DNA of 64,000 nt from Osmia lignaria lignaria (GCF_051020975.1 NC_135043.1:7750001-7814000), one strand, 5' to 3'. Positions 36,801-50,783 are shown, counted from the first letter of the stretch. A program made the numbers and translations. The notes: a model not told the origin generated them from the letters alone.

Positions 36801-39589
36801 TGGCGAGCGTGGAGAGAAACAGAAGAGAAACACGCTACACTCTATAAATACGAACGGGTAATTGATTCAGTAATAACTAACTCAACCGAGCCGTCCTCTC
36901 TCGCGCATTCCTACTCTTCTTCCCTCTTTCGTTTCCTCGTCCGTCGGCCAGGACCTCTTTCCTTATCCTCTTATTCTCGTTCCACCTCCACCGGGGTGTT
37001 GCGTGTTCCACGCATAAATATGTATGCCGGTAATAATATAAGCGACCACGGTGGTGGTGCTGTTTGGGGAGAGACTCTTTGGTATCGCAGGACCCCGGGG
37101 TACCATACGTCACGCCCTTTTTCTCGCACGCCAAGAGGACACTCCGCTATCGATGCACACCAGTTATACACCGCTTTAACCGCACCGGCTCGACCGGGAT
37201 ACCACTTTTCGATACCCGGATGTTTTCTTTCCTGGGACCGTCCCACTGAGATCACTTCCGTTGCTCGCTAATGAGGATATATCTCTTTCTTCGTCACTTT
37301 TTTTTTTAGAAATTATTGGCAAGAATTGATTATCAAGTTTGTTAAAAATAGAAATTCAACATTAGAGTATGGGTTAAAACTGAGGGTACTAAACTTAGAA
37401 GGCAGAAGTGGAAATAAATAATTTTCTAGAAATTTTTGCCAACAAGGAAAATAATATATTTTCCTAGGGTTAAAGGTTGCTGACAGCATCCTCTGTTCCC
37501 TCGGAGATTCAGGGTCTTTTTGACCGGTCAGAACAGGGCCAACGTTGGCAAAACAATTACCAAACCTCTCTGTCTTTCGCAGAGACCGAGTAAGTAGGTA
37601 GCCGGCTATTTACGACTATTGCCTTTTGCCCGGCTCGTTTCATTACCGATGCATTGCCGGATGCCAACGGCACTGGTCTCCAAAGTCACGCGACCATAAT
37701 ACCAAACGCGACTCGTAAATACGGCTAGAGGAAACGAGCCACGGGACTCCATTGTAATCCTCTCGGCGTTGTTGCGCGACTAGGAAATTGAATTTCAAAT
37801 TGCAACCGGTTCGTTGGTTAATTAGTCGAGGACAAGAGTTCTTTAAACGATTAATAGACGACTGTTGATTTTGTTCGGATGAATTATTCGAAATGATCCA
37901 TCTGTCATTTTATGGGACCGGTTACTGGATATAGACCAGCATTAGCATTTTCAATTTAACACCGTTTCAATAGAGAGTGGCTTGGAATGAAATCTGTGGT
38001 ATGGAGATTAAATGGGGGTCGTAAAGAATAATACTAGGCTCTAGGTAGATTTTTCTCTAGGGAAGCATGATTTGATCGCGGGTGTACTTGCTTGTTAAGT
38101 TTATAGCTGTGATTTGATGGATTTATTAAATGGGTTGAAATTGCTTTTCAATAAGCACAGAATTTCTGATCACCTTGTATGAAAAATTATAATTTTACCA
38201 CTTTGAATGGATATAATGGAAGTGATCGATTTAATCATTTCTGCAAAGGAAAAAAGATCTTGCAGTAGATATACTTGGTTCGAACTCTCAGCAACTTATA
38301 CATAGTAACAGTAAACCTGTTCCTGAAGAGGACGGTTCAGCTTGTGATGTTTGCACAGTTCACATAGTCGTGGTTGATACAGATGACTCCCGTTTCATGG
38401 GACCCACCAACGACTTCTATATCGTGAGACACGAAACAGACCACCCCCAAGCTATGGAACCCAATAGGGGTAACCCTTTTGTCACAGGACCCACTGGCGA
38501 CCACATGAAAGTCCCAAAACGAGTTCCATGGTACACGGTCTTAAACTAGAGTATCGAGATTTCATAGAAATACTAAAAATTCTGAATAAAGAATGTTCGT
38601 GAAAGAGAAAAGGTAGAACGTTGGATGTACGCTGATCGAAAGCATCAATTTATTTGGACACCATAATGAGGGGTTCGTTCGGAGGAATAATGAAGAACGT
38701 GTGCCAGTTCCACGTGACTGTACCCTTCGTCACCCTTTTGTCCTTTAATACACCCTAAAAGACGCATCACGGGATTCGAAAACCGAAATCATAGATAATA
38801 TACCAACGCCACGTGCCGCTAATGTGGATGATGATACTCACGTGCTGTGGATCCGGATGATCTGGTCTAGGTACATCTTTTATCTTGTCATTCTCTGTTT
38901 ACAGGACACATGGTTAAATTTTCAATTCCATTAGCTTCATATGATATAGAAAAATTTCATTATTTCTATACCTAATTACAATTTGTAAAAGATCTGAAAT
39001 TAAGCAATGAAATTCAGTTTCAAAACAAGTTCCATGAACATTGAAGTAACCTGTATAAAGATTCAAAAGGAAGGACATGTTCAAGCAGTTTCACTTTCTC
39101 GAACGACGTTAAAGGCTCATTTTCACGTCGGTGATGTGCCTAATGCTGTCCAATTAAAGCGGTTACCGTTTAAGCGAATGCCACGACCCAGATCTTCCCC
39201 GAACCTGTTGTGTACCTGTTCGCGCCGCGACCCTCGTACGTCGTACACGAGGACATACGACGTCGTTAATGCGTGCACGGAAGTTTTCCTCGTAACTGAT
39301 ACTTGTCTCCGTTCTCCAGTTACCACGGAGGAATGGTACCGCGCAGGGTACCATGACCACCTCAGCCGTCGCATTCGTTGCGCTCGAACGTGCAATTTCG
39401 AGACGGGTGCCCCCTTCTTCCACTTCGTCTGCTGCCCCCGATACTCGTGTCTAGCCGCGATTCATGGTTTCTACAACCTTGTCGATCTTCTTGGGAATCG
39501 TCGCCCAATGGTTCTCGATATCCTTCTCTGTGGCGTGGAAAGATTGAAAGTCTCTCGAGACGGGTCGGGCATTAGAAAGCAGCAAAAGG

Positions 39590-39612
39590 ATCTCTCCATG
39601 GTCCGCGCTCTC
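39590..39612. repeat. 23-bp dispersed repeat, copy 2
   Basis: Exact second copy of the 23-mer at 33872-33894, in the same orientation and 5.7 kb away. Confidence 0.6.
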
Positions 39613-42600
39613 GAAAATCTTAGAATACGTTAACGCAAACGAAATTTGGGTGTTCGATGATGTTTATTTCGCGAAGGGCGTGACTCTCGTATCCTACCCT
39701 CTTGATGGTATGATCTCGTTACGCGACACCCTTGCCTGTTAACATCCCCGTGGTTGTTTCGCATCCCTTCAGCCTCCTCTTCGGCATCCCTGATAGAAAC
39801 CGACGCGCGTTCCACGGGGTTGCACGTGAATCAACACGTGGCCCAAAGGCGATGGGCACGATAATAGGTTTTTGGAAAGCTTGTCGGTGGTGATCGTCGG
39901 TTCTGACATAAAATGTGGCGTGACAAATAACACTGAGTGGTTAATCACGTGTAATCTACACCGCCTCTGACGTTCTTGATAAAAATAATTATCTTGGCGT
40001 AATATGATTTCTCTTCGATTATTGTACACTGCAGTACGACCAGTTCTCTTATGGTGTAGCTAAAATTTATTATTTTTCAGTAAAAGTTGCTTGAAAAAAT
40101 AATTTCACGTGCAACCTATTGTCATCGATTAATCAGACTCGTTGCTCCAATTAATTACATTCGTTAGGTATCTAGGTTGTTTGGCGGTTGTTTATCGAAG
40201 GGTGCGGGGTATTTAGGGGATGATACGCGAAGGGGGTTGCTTTCGATCATGGTGTTTCCAGTTACAGACACCCCTTGATGTTGCTATCGATTATACACCC
40301 TTCGCCAACGATAGCAGGGGTACGAAACGTAGCTTGGGGTACACGGGCTGTTTTAATTATCCACTGAAGTAATTACAATGGGGTTGTCGAATCGTTGATC
40401 GATAAGTCAAGAACGATTTCACGAATACCTGGTGTTTGTTTCGTTGTATCCTACGTTATATCCTTTCTACTTTTAATTAGACGGTTTATCTAATGCTTCC
40501 TTCTAGAGTTTTAATTATTGCACGGAAAGAAACTGGTCAGTGATGAATTTCTTCCTAGAAATGGGAAGTAATTAAACATTTCTGCTTTTGATGATTTTAT
40601 TGTTGGAAATGGAAGCTTTTGTATTTAGTTGGCTTCCACGTTTTCGTTTCCTGGAACATGCAATAACACAAGAATACGTTGACGCTTCACAGTCAAATTC
40701 ATTAATTAAGCCAAAGTGATAATTATCCAGCTGTGTCTGAACAATTTGTCAATTTAGAGAAACTTGCTTCGAAGTACACATTCGATCCCTCGCAGATCTA
40801 CCATGTTCCACTGAAACGAACCGTGGGTCATCCTTAATTTATCAAGCGATGGATTGCGGTCTCGCGAGGTGGATCGTCGAAAAATCGGGACATGTGCGAA
40901 ACTAAGGTGACAGGACGGATGGTAGGCGTACGTAAGTAAGGACAGACGTATACACAGACGTCCGATGTCGATGGTGGCAAACTCGCGGAGGCACGGAGGA
41001 AGATGAGGTCGGAGGTAACCCGACACCTGGCCGCACCGAAGGTAACGTGAGAGCCCCTTTACCCGCCTCCGTTCCTTTTCCTACCACCTCTTCCAGCCTC
41101 CTCTCTGGCTGCTTGCTCGTCCTCTCCTGGCCACGATCCATCCTCCACCGCGGATCGTGAATCCCTCTCAGGGAACAGACAGAGAATGAACGTGTCCTCT
41201 CCTCTTTGTTCTTCATTGAAGAAAAGAACCTCGAAGAGCCAGGAGGCGCGGAAGAACTCAATTATGTCCTACGGGGTTGCGAAGATTGACGGGAGGCTTT
41301 CTGCCTCGACCGCCCCCTTTCGTTCTTCGAGTAATTAAGAAGTGGGTGGGTACTCGAGGACACTGGACGATCCCCGTTTCTTCGATTCCACGGGCATTGA
41401 AAGGGGATGAAGAAAGGAAGCTTCTAAAGATGCTTATCGCGTATCTAATGTTACGCAAAAAAATCATGGGAGACTAATGTCCGGTGACGTAACGTTACAA
41501 GTATCGTTTCATAAATACTAATAATAACAAGTGCTTCGGAGTAACTGAACTCTATAATCAATCTTTACCTGGTATGATAATTTTACTCTTATTTCAGAGT
41601 GCGAACGTTTAATAGCTAAGTTTACATGCTCGTAAACACAGGCTCGACTCCGTGGCTCCTTGTTATCCTGATTGCTCGAAACGTTGCATAGATATCGTCG
41701 TCGATTCGGTAAACATTGATCAAAGCCTGTTATCGCGATCGGAAAGTCATCGAGTTCTCGCGGGCGTAATAAACATATCGCTAGATCGCTTTGCACCTGT
41801 CGCGCGAGCTGGATCCGTTCTAAACTCCCTCTCCTATCGAAAGGTAAGGGGCATTGTAAAGTCGACTTTAGAACAGGGGAATGAATACTCTTTCACATCG
41901 ACAAAATTCGAGTGAAAATAACTGCCAATCATACGAGATTCTTAGTTAAAGAATAGTTTGAAAAATTGTTGTTGCTCGTTCGGTGTAAACACACCTTAAA
42001 ATTGATAGGCGAAGGTGAGGTCCAGGGAGTAGAGTTGGGTGCCCGGGGTCTGCAGCCGCTGGAACAGACCGTTTGCGGGACACCCCGTGGTAGAAAAATG
42101 TGTCGATACAGTTCTCGACGGTAGGTTAAGTAAGAGAGTTGCCACATAGGGGCTCGCGGTGGTAATTCAATCCCTCTGGGCGTAGGTAGGTACGTACTTA
42201 CATCCAGCCCGTGTACATGCTCCGCAGTACGTAAGATCACACACTGACGAGGGCACAGAGAAAGGACAGTGAGACGAGAGAGACGGTGCTGATGGATCGA
42301 CGAAGAGGGAAGTATATGGAGGAGACAGAAAAGTCGCACGAAGGAAGCTCGTGTCGCGGGAAAATCGTCGCCAAAGAGAAAACTAATCGTCGAAATAACG
42401 TTAGATTTGTTTGTTATAATTTTGGTACGCTTACGATCGAATGAGGTTTATCTAGGGAAAGTGACGATATAGGGGAAGCAGGAATTCTGAATTGATATTA
42501 AAGAAATTTAGGAAAAAGGATAATATAATTTTTAAATATCACAAAATTTAGTATATAATGGTTTGCTATAAGATCATGTGGAATATGATGTGTTGATCCA

Positions 42601-45600
42601 CGTGCCTGAAAAGTAGAAAAAATTGTGTAAATCAGCCACGAAGCACGTTAGAAAGAAGGAAAACAAGATGCGTTTAGTCAGACGTGAAGCTCTCACAGGA
42701 GAATGGGACGGCAGAGGTCAGACTCGTTACCAAGCCAGACGCCCTAATCTCCTAATTGTAAGACGAGCCGAAAAGAACCTCCAACTGCATCAAAAGAAAC
42801 AGTCTCACCATTTTTCAAACATAAACATTAGAAGTTCAAAAAAATAAGAGAAGAAAATCAAAAAAATATGTAGGAAAGGAAATTGATTCGACCTTCAAGA
42901 TAGAACTCCAATAATACAATTTTGATTTTAATATGCTTTTGCAGACTGATAGTCTACGTTGAGTTGCATAACATAAACCAGTTCAACCGCATAATTATCT
43001 CGTTTTACCACTGATATATATCGAACTTATATAACTTTAATTGTTTGAATCCTCAAAGATATTTGTCATATATCATCAGAGATTATAACATAATTAATTT
43101 GCAAAAATTTATGAAAGTTGAACTTCTTCCCTCGTAAGAGAAGGTTGTAAGAAAGAGACGGAAGAGGCACACGAAGGAAGCTCGCCTTGCATGGCGGCCT
43201 CGAGTACCTACCGACTCCCACCGACTGGCTGCACCATCGCCATCGCCTCCACCTTCTTTGCCCCACCTCCTACCTACCTATCCTCGACGCGTATCCTGCA
43301 CCTTCAGGGTGGCGTCACGCTCAAGACGCTTCCGGTGTTAAATTACTCGGTGCCTCTCTCTTTTTCGCTCTCCTCCTCCTCAGCAAACTTCTTCACCTCC
43401 ATCACGGTTCCTCTCCTCGTCTCTACGTTTTTGTCTCTCGGTACTCTCTTTTTTTTTCATTCTTATTTTCCCTTCATTTTTCTCCCTTTTTCCCCTTTCA
43501 ATTCTTTTGTTCCCTTCAAAGTTCGACGATCCTGGCAGACTCTTTTCGTTCGCGATCTTAGTAACGAGTAAATTATGATTGCAAAAGTCTTTTAGATAAG
43601 ATCTAACGCTCGAACATGATTGTCAAAATCATAGAAGGGTTAATTACTTTAAGAATCACCCTACAAAACAGGGCCAATAAAAATCTAGACGCAGCCCTGC
43701 TCGACACTATAACCAGATTTGATCTCATTCCCATTTAAAGACCACAGTTGGATAGAATGTATGTTTACAAATGTTTGCCGGAAAACAAACGAGGGAAAGA
43801 AGGTCGATCAAAGGGCATAGTCACCGGTACTCGATAATGAAAGGTCCAAACAGATTTTTCCCTTTCAATCTGATATAACGTCGGCCCGAAAGCGTTTCTA
43901 GCCTCCAAGTTCCCTTAACGAGCCGGATCTCACGACGTAAATTACAAATAATAAATATCCGGCCCGTAGCTTTATCGTGACCGAAAGATCGGGATTTTAG
44001 GATCGGATAGAGCGCCGCTGTTAGCTGCGATGTGGGCGGGCATCGGGGCCCTTCTTTCGGGCCCCCCACTGACACGACACCGCGTGGTGCCCGCTGTCTT
44101 ACCTGACCCTTTCTCACCCCCCCCTCTTTCCCTCGTCACCTCGAAAAAACAATACTACCAACGGGGCACACCTGACCCGCGAGAAACGGCATCCTCGATC
44201 TCGTCACTCCTGTTGTCGATTTTTCAATGCTCCCGGACCCCGTGTCCTCGACAGAGATGAAGATACCAGTGTTTTCCTTCGGATGCTCCAAAGGACACGC
44301 ATAAATTTTTGCACCTACCTGTTTCCAAGGAAAGTCGACCAGGCTTTAAATTATACAAAATTTGGGTTTTTAGAAAAAGGAAAGATTGTTCGGGGGTTAG
44401 GTAAGGTAAAGTGTCACAGAGGAAATGCACATAGAATCGTAATTATTAAATATAATTATTAAGCTCCTAGATTCATATCTTGCATTATTAGTATAGTTGA
44501 AAATTTCAATAAACGCATTGCGCCTGCGCCACGCCTGCAATCTAGGGTCCCCTAGATCCAGCGCGAAATTTAAATTTCGATATTCTCGCTACAGTAATAA
44601 GTTTACGAATGATCGTATTGCAGCCCCCTGTTGGTGGTGATCCCGGGCAGTTGCCCTTTTCGTCCCCGGGATAACGCGCTACTCTAAGGGACCATGAATC
44701 CCCCTTACTCCCTGTGGTACGCCATAATTCTCACGCTGCAGAAAGAGTGACGACCTGTTATCGAGATTCCCGGGGCGCGTCCTACTAATCCATCGAAATT
44801 AGCATTATCCCTGTGCCGGGTACGTGGGTGTGGAACAGGCGGTCCGACGTGATAACTTTTCGACAGTAAACTGGACAGAGACGGACGCGATACTGTGTTA
44901 TGGGGGATAGAGAAAGATGGAAAGGGTTTAGCGTGGAAGAGAGGAGGTGGGTTTTACACGCATTCACGCACGCACGCGACGCGGCACGATTCACGAGACA
45001 GGAGACGGCGTGGTGCGTGTGCCCGGTGCACGTCGTTGCGTGCGTGTAGCGGGTGTGTGGGTGTCACGGGGTGGCCACCTGTCTAGCGAGGTATGCGCCG
45101 ATAGCATCACCTGAGAGAAGCAAACGGAACGAACGGCCAACGCTAAGCAAAGACAAGGGCGGTAACTCACCCCGACAAATTATAGAGTGGCCAGACACCG
45201 CGATTCTCTCCACCTCTTCCCTTCTATCCCTCCCGCCCCTCTACCATTTCACTCTTTGTTTTTTTTTTTTTCATCTCTCTCGCTTTTTTTTCCCCCGTCT
45301 TCAATCGTCTATGCCCTGGGTCCGCTCATTGCGATCTTTGAAACATACGAAATGGACATAGGTGTGAAAGAAACGTCGTCCAACAGCTGCGTCATTTATG
45401 GTAAATAGGTCATGGTTTAGCGACGGATAGATTGCGAAATTGTGGCAGTTCTTTGAACTTTTCTTGCGGTGAAGGAAACCGATATTTCTAGCCGGTCGTA
45501 TGTAATTATTGATATTACGCCGCGGTGAATGCGACCAACTGGCAACCATACGCTGCGCGTAGCCCTAGATTTTCTTCGTTCAAAAATACGAATCTGCCAA

Positions 45601-46092
45601 TCGAGGCGGATAGAACATGGACGAACGGTGAACGTTAAAGAAGAGACAGTCGTTACGATGGTTGCTTTTCGTTTCAACTCGTAGCATGATCGGGCGTAGT
45701 TAGTTCGGGACCGAGGCAACACGCATCCCAAACTTTGATTAAACGAGTCGCAGGGACTCGCGGCCCGACTCATTTGTCTACCGTCTGCCTCTTCCCCTTC
45801 GCCTCTTCGCTCCTTTCCCTTCCTCTTCATCTACTATCTTCGTGATTCCTCCACGGTACCAAGAATCGTAACGATTCCTTGAAATTTGCCCGCGAGGGTG
45901 GTCAAAAGTTTCACCCGTTTAAAATAGGTGCCAGAGATCTCTATCTATCGGTGCTTGATTCGAAGAAAATCTCAACTGTTTTTCCATGAGCCTTCACCCT
46001 TTTATCAGATCCCAATTACTTTTATTTACTTACGAAGATTATTTCATAACTTATACTAATTGTTCTAAATTTTTTCATTTTATATGGCGCGG

Positions 46093-46228
46093 TTTAGGGG
46101 TATACGGGTACCTGGAATCTCAGATCGAATCTGATCGGGCGAGACCCCAATAGTTAATCCAACTCATTTTCTTCGGTACTGAAAATTATTCGATCCAACC
46201 CGAGGTTCAGGTACCCGCGCACCCCTAG
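46093..46228. repeat. Imperfect inverted repeat, possible MITE
   Basis: The left end has TAGGGGT...CGGGTACCTG. The right end has CAGGTACCCGCGCACCCCTA. Arms of about 25 bp with a few mismatches enclose about 85 bp without coding capacity. Confidence 0.5.
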
Positions 46229-49200
46229 CACAGTTAAGATATTTATGCGAACTATTTCCACAATAAGGATCACTCTCTTCCGCGTGTTTTCTCTAGAACG
46301 GTTGATCCATCGGTTCTCGGAGATAATACCATAATTACGTGAAAAATCCTGTTAGGTTGAACGCAACGCTTGGAGGTAGTCGGAGGCTAGTAGTTGGACA
46401 TCGTCAGTGATTCGACGCGCGTCGAACAAAAGCGATTACCGTTATCGATGGATGTAGACCGTGCGGAGGACGCGAAACAGCATTCCATAAACGGATAATG
46501 GTACGCCACCTCTGCACGGCCCTATTCCCTTTGGAACATCTGTATGGAAGCCGTCTGCGGGCCGTGGATGGTGGTGATATCGGGTTACTAACGTCATCGT
46601 TCCCCGATCCGCTCGCAACAACAGGGACTCGAGCGACGAAACAGAGGGACAGGGACAACCAGGACCACACACGGACACTTTCCACGGGTGCAAACTACCC
46701 GTCGTCGTTTCCTCCGCGTACCATATATTTCAATAGCCGCGTTACAAAATGACGTTCCTTGTCTCCAGAATTCATTTTTCAATATCCGATTCCGAAGGGA
46801 CGAGGGAACGTTCGATGTTACTTCAGGTATTTAGAACTGATCCGAAGAAAAAAGGGATGCCTCGCCGTAGCGCCACCGGAATTAAAGCCACGGATGAAAA
46901 AAGCCCTAAGAGGATAGAACGGTGTCGTTCTGAAAGAGTAGAAAGAAAGAAAAAGGAAGAAGGGAACTCGTATACGATTCCCTAGCGACGATAAAACGTC
47001 CCGAAGCTGGCGGAGGTTTCGCGTGACGGAAACACGCGAGAACGTGGATACACGCGTGTCTCGGTGGTGAGGCAAGGCGTCGCGTCGCATAAAGTAGGTG
47101 GATATGGTTGGTCCCGGCGAGCAAGCGCCTCGTAGATAAGCAATTACGATGGAATCCGCAGATAAGGGGACAAATTCGAATTCCAAGATTCGGGTCTCCG
47201 ATAGGATCGACACGAGCCCCCCTCCTCTACTTCTTCTTTTTCTTCATCTTTCTCTTACCTTCGTTCCCACGAGTACTGTTCCTTCCTAGTTCCATACGAA
47301 ACCTCGTGCTCGTATTTTCCGGCTAAGAATTCGACGTGCTCGCGTGTACAAGCAATAACCATCGTCGCGGGAAATAATAGGTAACTGGTTGTCGTATATC
47401 GCTGACCAGCCATCGACTCCGCGTGTTTTATACCGTTTCAGGATCTTCTCTTGGGAATTTTGCTTCGTTTTCACGGTAGTCCTTGTTTGCCTTGTGTTAT
47501 TACAGTAAACGCTCGATAATTCCCTGCATTTTTAACTCTGAACAAGTGAATCGCGTGAGAGTTATCGAGTTCACGATACAATAAATGGAAATAGAAACGA
47601 ATGTTATACGGTTGATTTCGTGGTTTCATGGTTTTAAATACATTTTCATTGTCAGCGTATGATAAGCTTTAGTAAGCTCTTATCAATAGCAACATTGAAA
47701 GCAGTCGCACCGATAGATGCACACGTTTCCATAGGTAGAAGAGAGTACAAAGGTATCGCGTTACGATGGAGCAACGCCCATAGGTTTCGTATAGCAGAGA
47801 ACGCACGAAATCGCCTAACCATTGCGAGCGTGCAATACGCGAGTACACCAGGAGAGGTTTGACATGTCCAACGATTGCCACTTTGATGCCAAACACATTG
47901 ATAACAATGATTTCCATCGGAGTAACAACGCTCACTTTTAGCGACTATCCGCGATCCTTTGAATAAACCCACGGTGTACAATTCCGATTTTGTTTCCACC
48001 TCTGTTCCACCGATTATTTGGAGTATTGGATGTCTTCCGGGATTGTTGTTACAAAAGAAGAATATTATGTTCAATTTGTTTCCGTCTATGTGGATCGTTG
48101 AATCGTTGCAATTGTCAGCGGAAGAAAAAGAATATTCTTTGATTCAATGGTACAGGATATTTTCTAATTAAATTTTTGATTGCTCTATAATTTAATTAGA
48201 AATCTTTTATTTTCTATGGGTTGATTAATGTTTCATTGTAATTTATTAGATACATGATTCAAGGATTTTATGGTTTATTATTGTAAGGCAAAAGGTGATT
48301 TGGAACACTGGATCGTGAATCGACGATTTTCTGAAGGGCAAACCGGAAGTCGCGCTCTCACACGAGGATTTATAGTCTTCCGAGTGTCTCGTTCTTGCTC
48401 GAAACCTACCTCGCCCACGAGCAGCAATAGATTCTGCGCTTTTTCCATCGCGAACCATCCTGTGTACGTTTCCCTTGGCTTGGTACTTTTCTGTTATACA
48501 AACAATAAGGAAATGTCGAAGAGCGTGAAAAATAGTTTTGCCTGAAATATTGTATTTGGATAATGGTTAAACGAGGTGAGAAATTAGGATCATGAGGTAG
48601 GAATAGCTGTTTTGGATATCGATCAGGACATCGGAAAAGGAAGAATCGTTCCGACACCTTTGGCTTAATTAATATTAAACAAAGTTAAAGTCAGGTGACG
48701 TGCAGCCAGCAATGCGAGCGAATGCACTCGAGCGAGCGTCGCAGGTAACGTAATACGGAGTCGGACTACCTGACCGATCTGACAGTAAGCTCGAAACAAA
48801 ATCGAATCGGTGCACGATGAGCATCCGTACAGCTGGAACTCGTTTTATAAACAAGCGTCATCTTTTGCTTTCCGCTTGAATCGATTAAAAAAAGGCGAAC
48901 AAGACCGTCTGGCCTTAATCTTTCCCCTTTAAGGGTCGCAGGTTAATTTCACGACGGATCGTAAATATCAAATTCTGAATAAGAAAAAGATCTTTATCTG
49001 ATAATTATTCTTTATATTCGAGTCTCGTTTCCTTCTTCAGGTATGAAAATATTTTTGAACAGGTGATAAGGTGATTTAGAAGTTGTCTAATTATTATGAA
49101 AATAATTTCTTTCATTTATTCATTGATTAATTATTTATCTGACACTTTTTATGGACAAATTTTTAGGCTCCAAATTAAATTTTTTTATCACAAATAATTC

Positions 49201-49620
49201 GCAATCGTAGATCGAGAAAAATAATACGTGTATCGAGTAAAAATGAATGTTGCTTATTTTGCGTGCAGACGTTTTTCTTTCGTTCGTGAACGAATGCGAG
49301 AGGAAAAGGCGGATGCGCCTGTCCGGCGGAAAGGAGAATAGTCTTCTCGTATTGGTCCATCCGTGGTTTCCATGGACGCGAATCATCGATCTGTTCACCG
49401 TTGACGTTTGTTTCCGGAACGGAGCATGCTCCGATGGAACTCGGTGTCTCATCGTTCCAGCGTTTTATTATTTGAACGAGAATACGAACAAAAGGAGCCA
49501 TTAAACTTGGAAATTCATTTTCTCTCCATTTTTCATATTCTCATTTATATACCTTACAAATTTAGAGAAGTTTATAAAATTTAAAGATCTCCTTTTTACA
49601 AATTTTTAAGGTTTCGGTCG

Positions 49621-49640
49621 ACCTGATTCTAGAATCAGGT
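49621..49640. repeat. 20-bp perfect palindrome
   Basis: ACCTGATTCTAGAATCAGGT is fully self-complementary, longer than expected by chance at any given site. Function unknown. Confidence 0.6.
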
Positions 49641-50520
49641 TCCCGAATTTTCTGTTTATGTTACTTCTTAGTTTCTTGTTTATAATTGAAGTGTTTGAAT
49701 TCCATAGCGAACGGCTCACTGGGAAGCTCTTTTCGTGCCCGATTCAATTAAACGTGCAAATACGCGATTAAACGAAGCTCTCGGATACTTTTCAAATCCC
49801 TTGAAACGCAACTCTCCCCCAAGTATCTACCACGATTCTATACTTCGAGAACTAACGGCGAGTTCTACTCATTAAAGGTACCTTTCAGGCATCGTCTGAA
49901 GCAACACTGAAGTTCCATGATATGCAATCAAGTGCATAGACAATTACTCGTCCTGAGTATCGAACATAGGACGAGAACTTGGCTCGTTAACACGCTTTGA
50001 AATCGTCGAGGGAAACTTCCAAGAATTTTCAACATGAAAATTCAGCTTTTACCATGTTTCATGGTTTTATAGTCGAAAATGGATATTTGTCATTTGTCAT
50101 TTGTCATTCAGGAATAATTTCACGGGTATGAGAAAAATTCTTCCTGTTTATATTTTGACAAAATCATGTGATCAATTTATAGGCTCTCCTTCCAACACAT
50201 TTTTGCCTTCTTGAATATGTCAAAGTATCATTAAAATTTTCGAAGAAATTCGATTTAAGCTTCAAGGAAATTTGTCATGAACAATATTAAGGCATTTACT
50301 AATAGGTCCTTTTTATTGACCTTCGGAAAACCACCAGTGGTACTGTAACCTTATTAATTTTTCCATCGTCCATATGAATTAATTTAAGTCTGAATTTTAA
50401 TTGCATTAATATATTGATTGTGGCGTTAAAGGCAGAACCGTGTCTACCACTTAGCAAAATAGGCAAGGTCTAGGATTATTGAGGATTAATTTTTTCTTTA
50501 TCGATTCACTGGATTCCAGT

Positions 50521-50783
50521 GGTCCCATAAAAAGGCGTACAGCAGTAAAATAAGACCATGGGAACGGCTTCAATTGATCTACGAACAGTGGATACCAGTG
50601 AAAGGCAAGTCCTGTTGGGTGGAAGTTCTCAGGGCACGGGATCCTCAAGCAAAACTCCACCAACGGACGAATCAAAAGTCGTCGGAAAATTCGAAGATCG
50701 TCTTCGGAGTGCGATGCGACAGACCTCGGCCAAAGGTCATGAGACAAGTGGTATACGATTTCAAGAGGAAAGTCAGGGATTGA
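50521..50783 (+). CDS. Orphan terminal exon, basic protein, about 87 codons (partial)
   Basis: After an acceptor, GATTCCAG (50519 region, with a TTTTTTCTTT tract upstream), the frame WSHKKAYSSKIRPWERLQL continues through IYEQWIPVKGKSCWVEVLRA. It ends in VVYDFKRKVRD at a TGA (stop ends 50783). The composition is coherent (Trp, Tyr, Lys, Arg). There is no initiating ATG before residue 77, so it needs an upstream exon, which I could not identify. No family recognised. Two competing frames overlap it, 50558-50860 (plus) and 50451-50792 (minus); both look less protein-like. It lies 0.7 kb upstream of the Cys/Lys repeat gene on the same strand. Confidence 0.45.

Larger units (their letters stand above)
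28152..50520. other. 22-kb gene-poor interval
   Basis: No exon chain or protein domain was found. GC and CpG are higher than to the left, so long chance frames are common, for example a 208-codon frame at 39007-39633 (plus) and a 140-codon frame at 47652-48074 (minus). It contains a minisatellite, a CTT microsatellite, a direct duplication, a 23-bp sequence repeated 5.7 kb apart, a palindrome and an inverted repeat, listed separately. It could be an intron of the candidate gene starting at 28040, regulatory DNA, or noncoding RNA. The sequence alone does not decide. Confidence 0.5.

Noticed and set aside
43187..43571. Two overlapping 124- and 126-codon frames, plus strand
   Set aside because: Pyrimidine-rich tract open in two frames at once, giving Leu/Phe/Ser-rich peptides; typical of noncoding low complexity.
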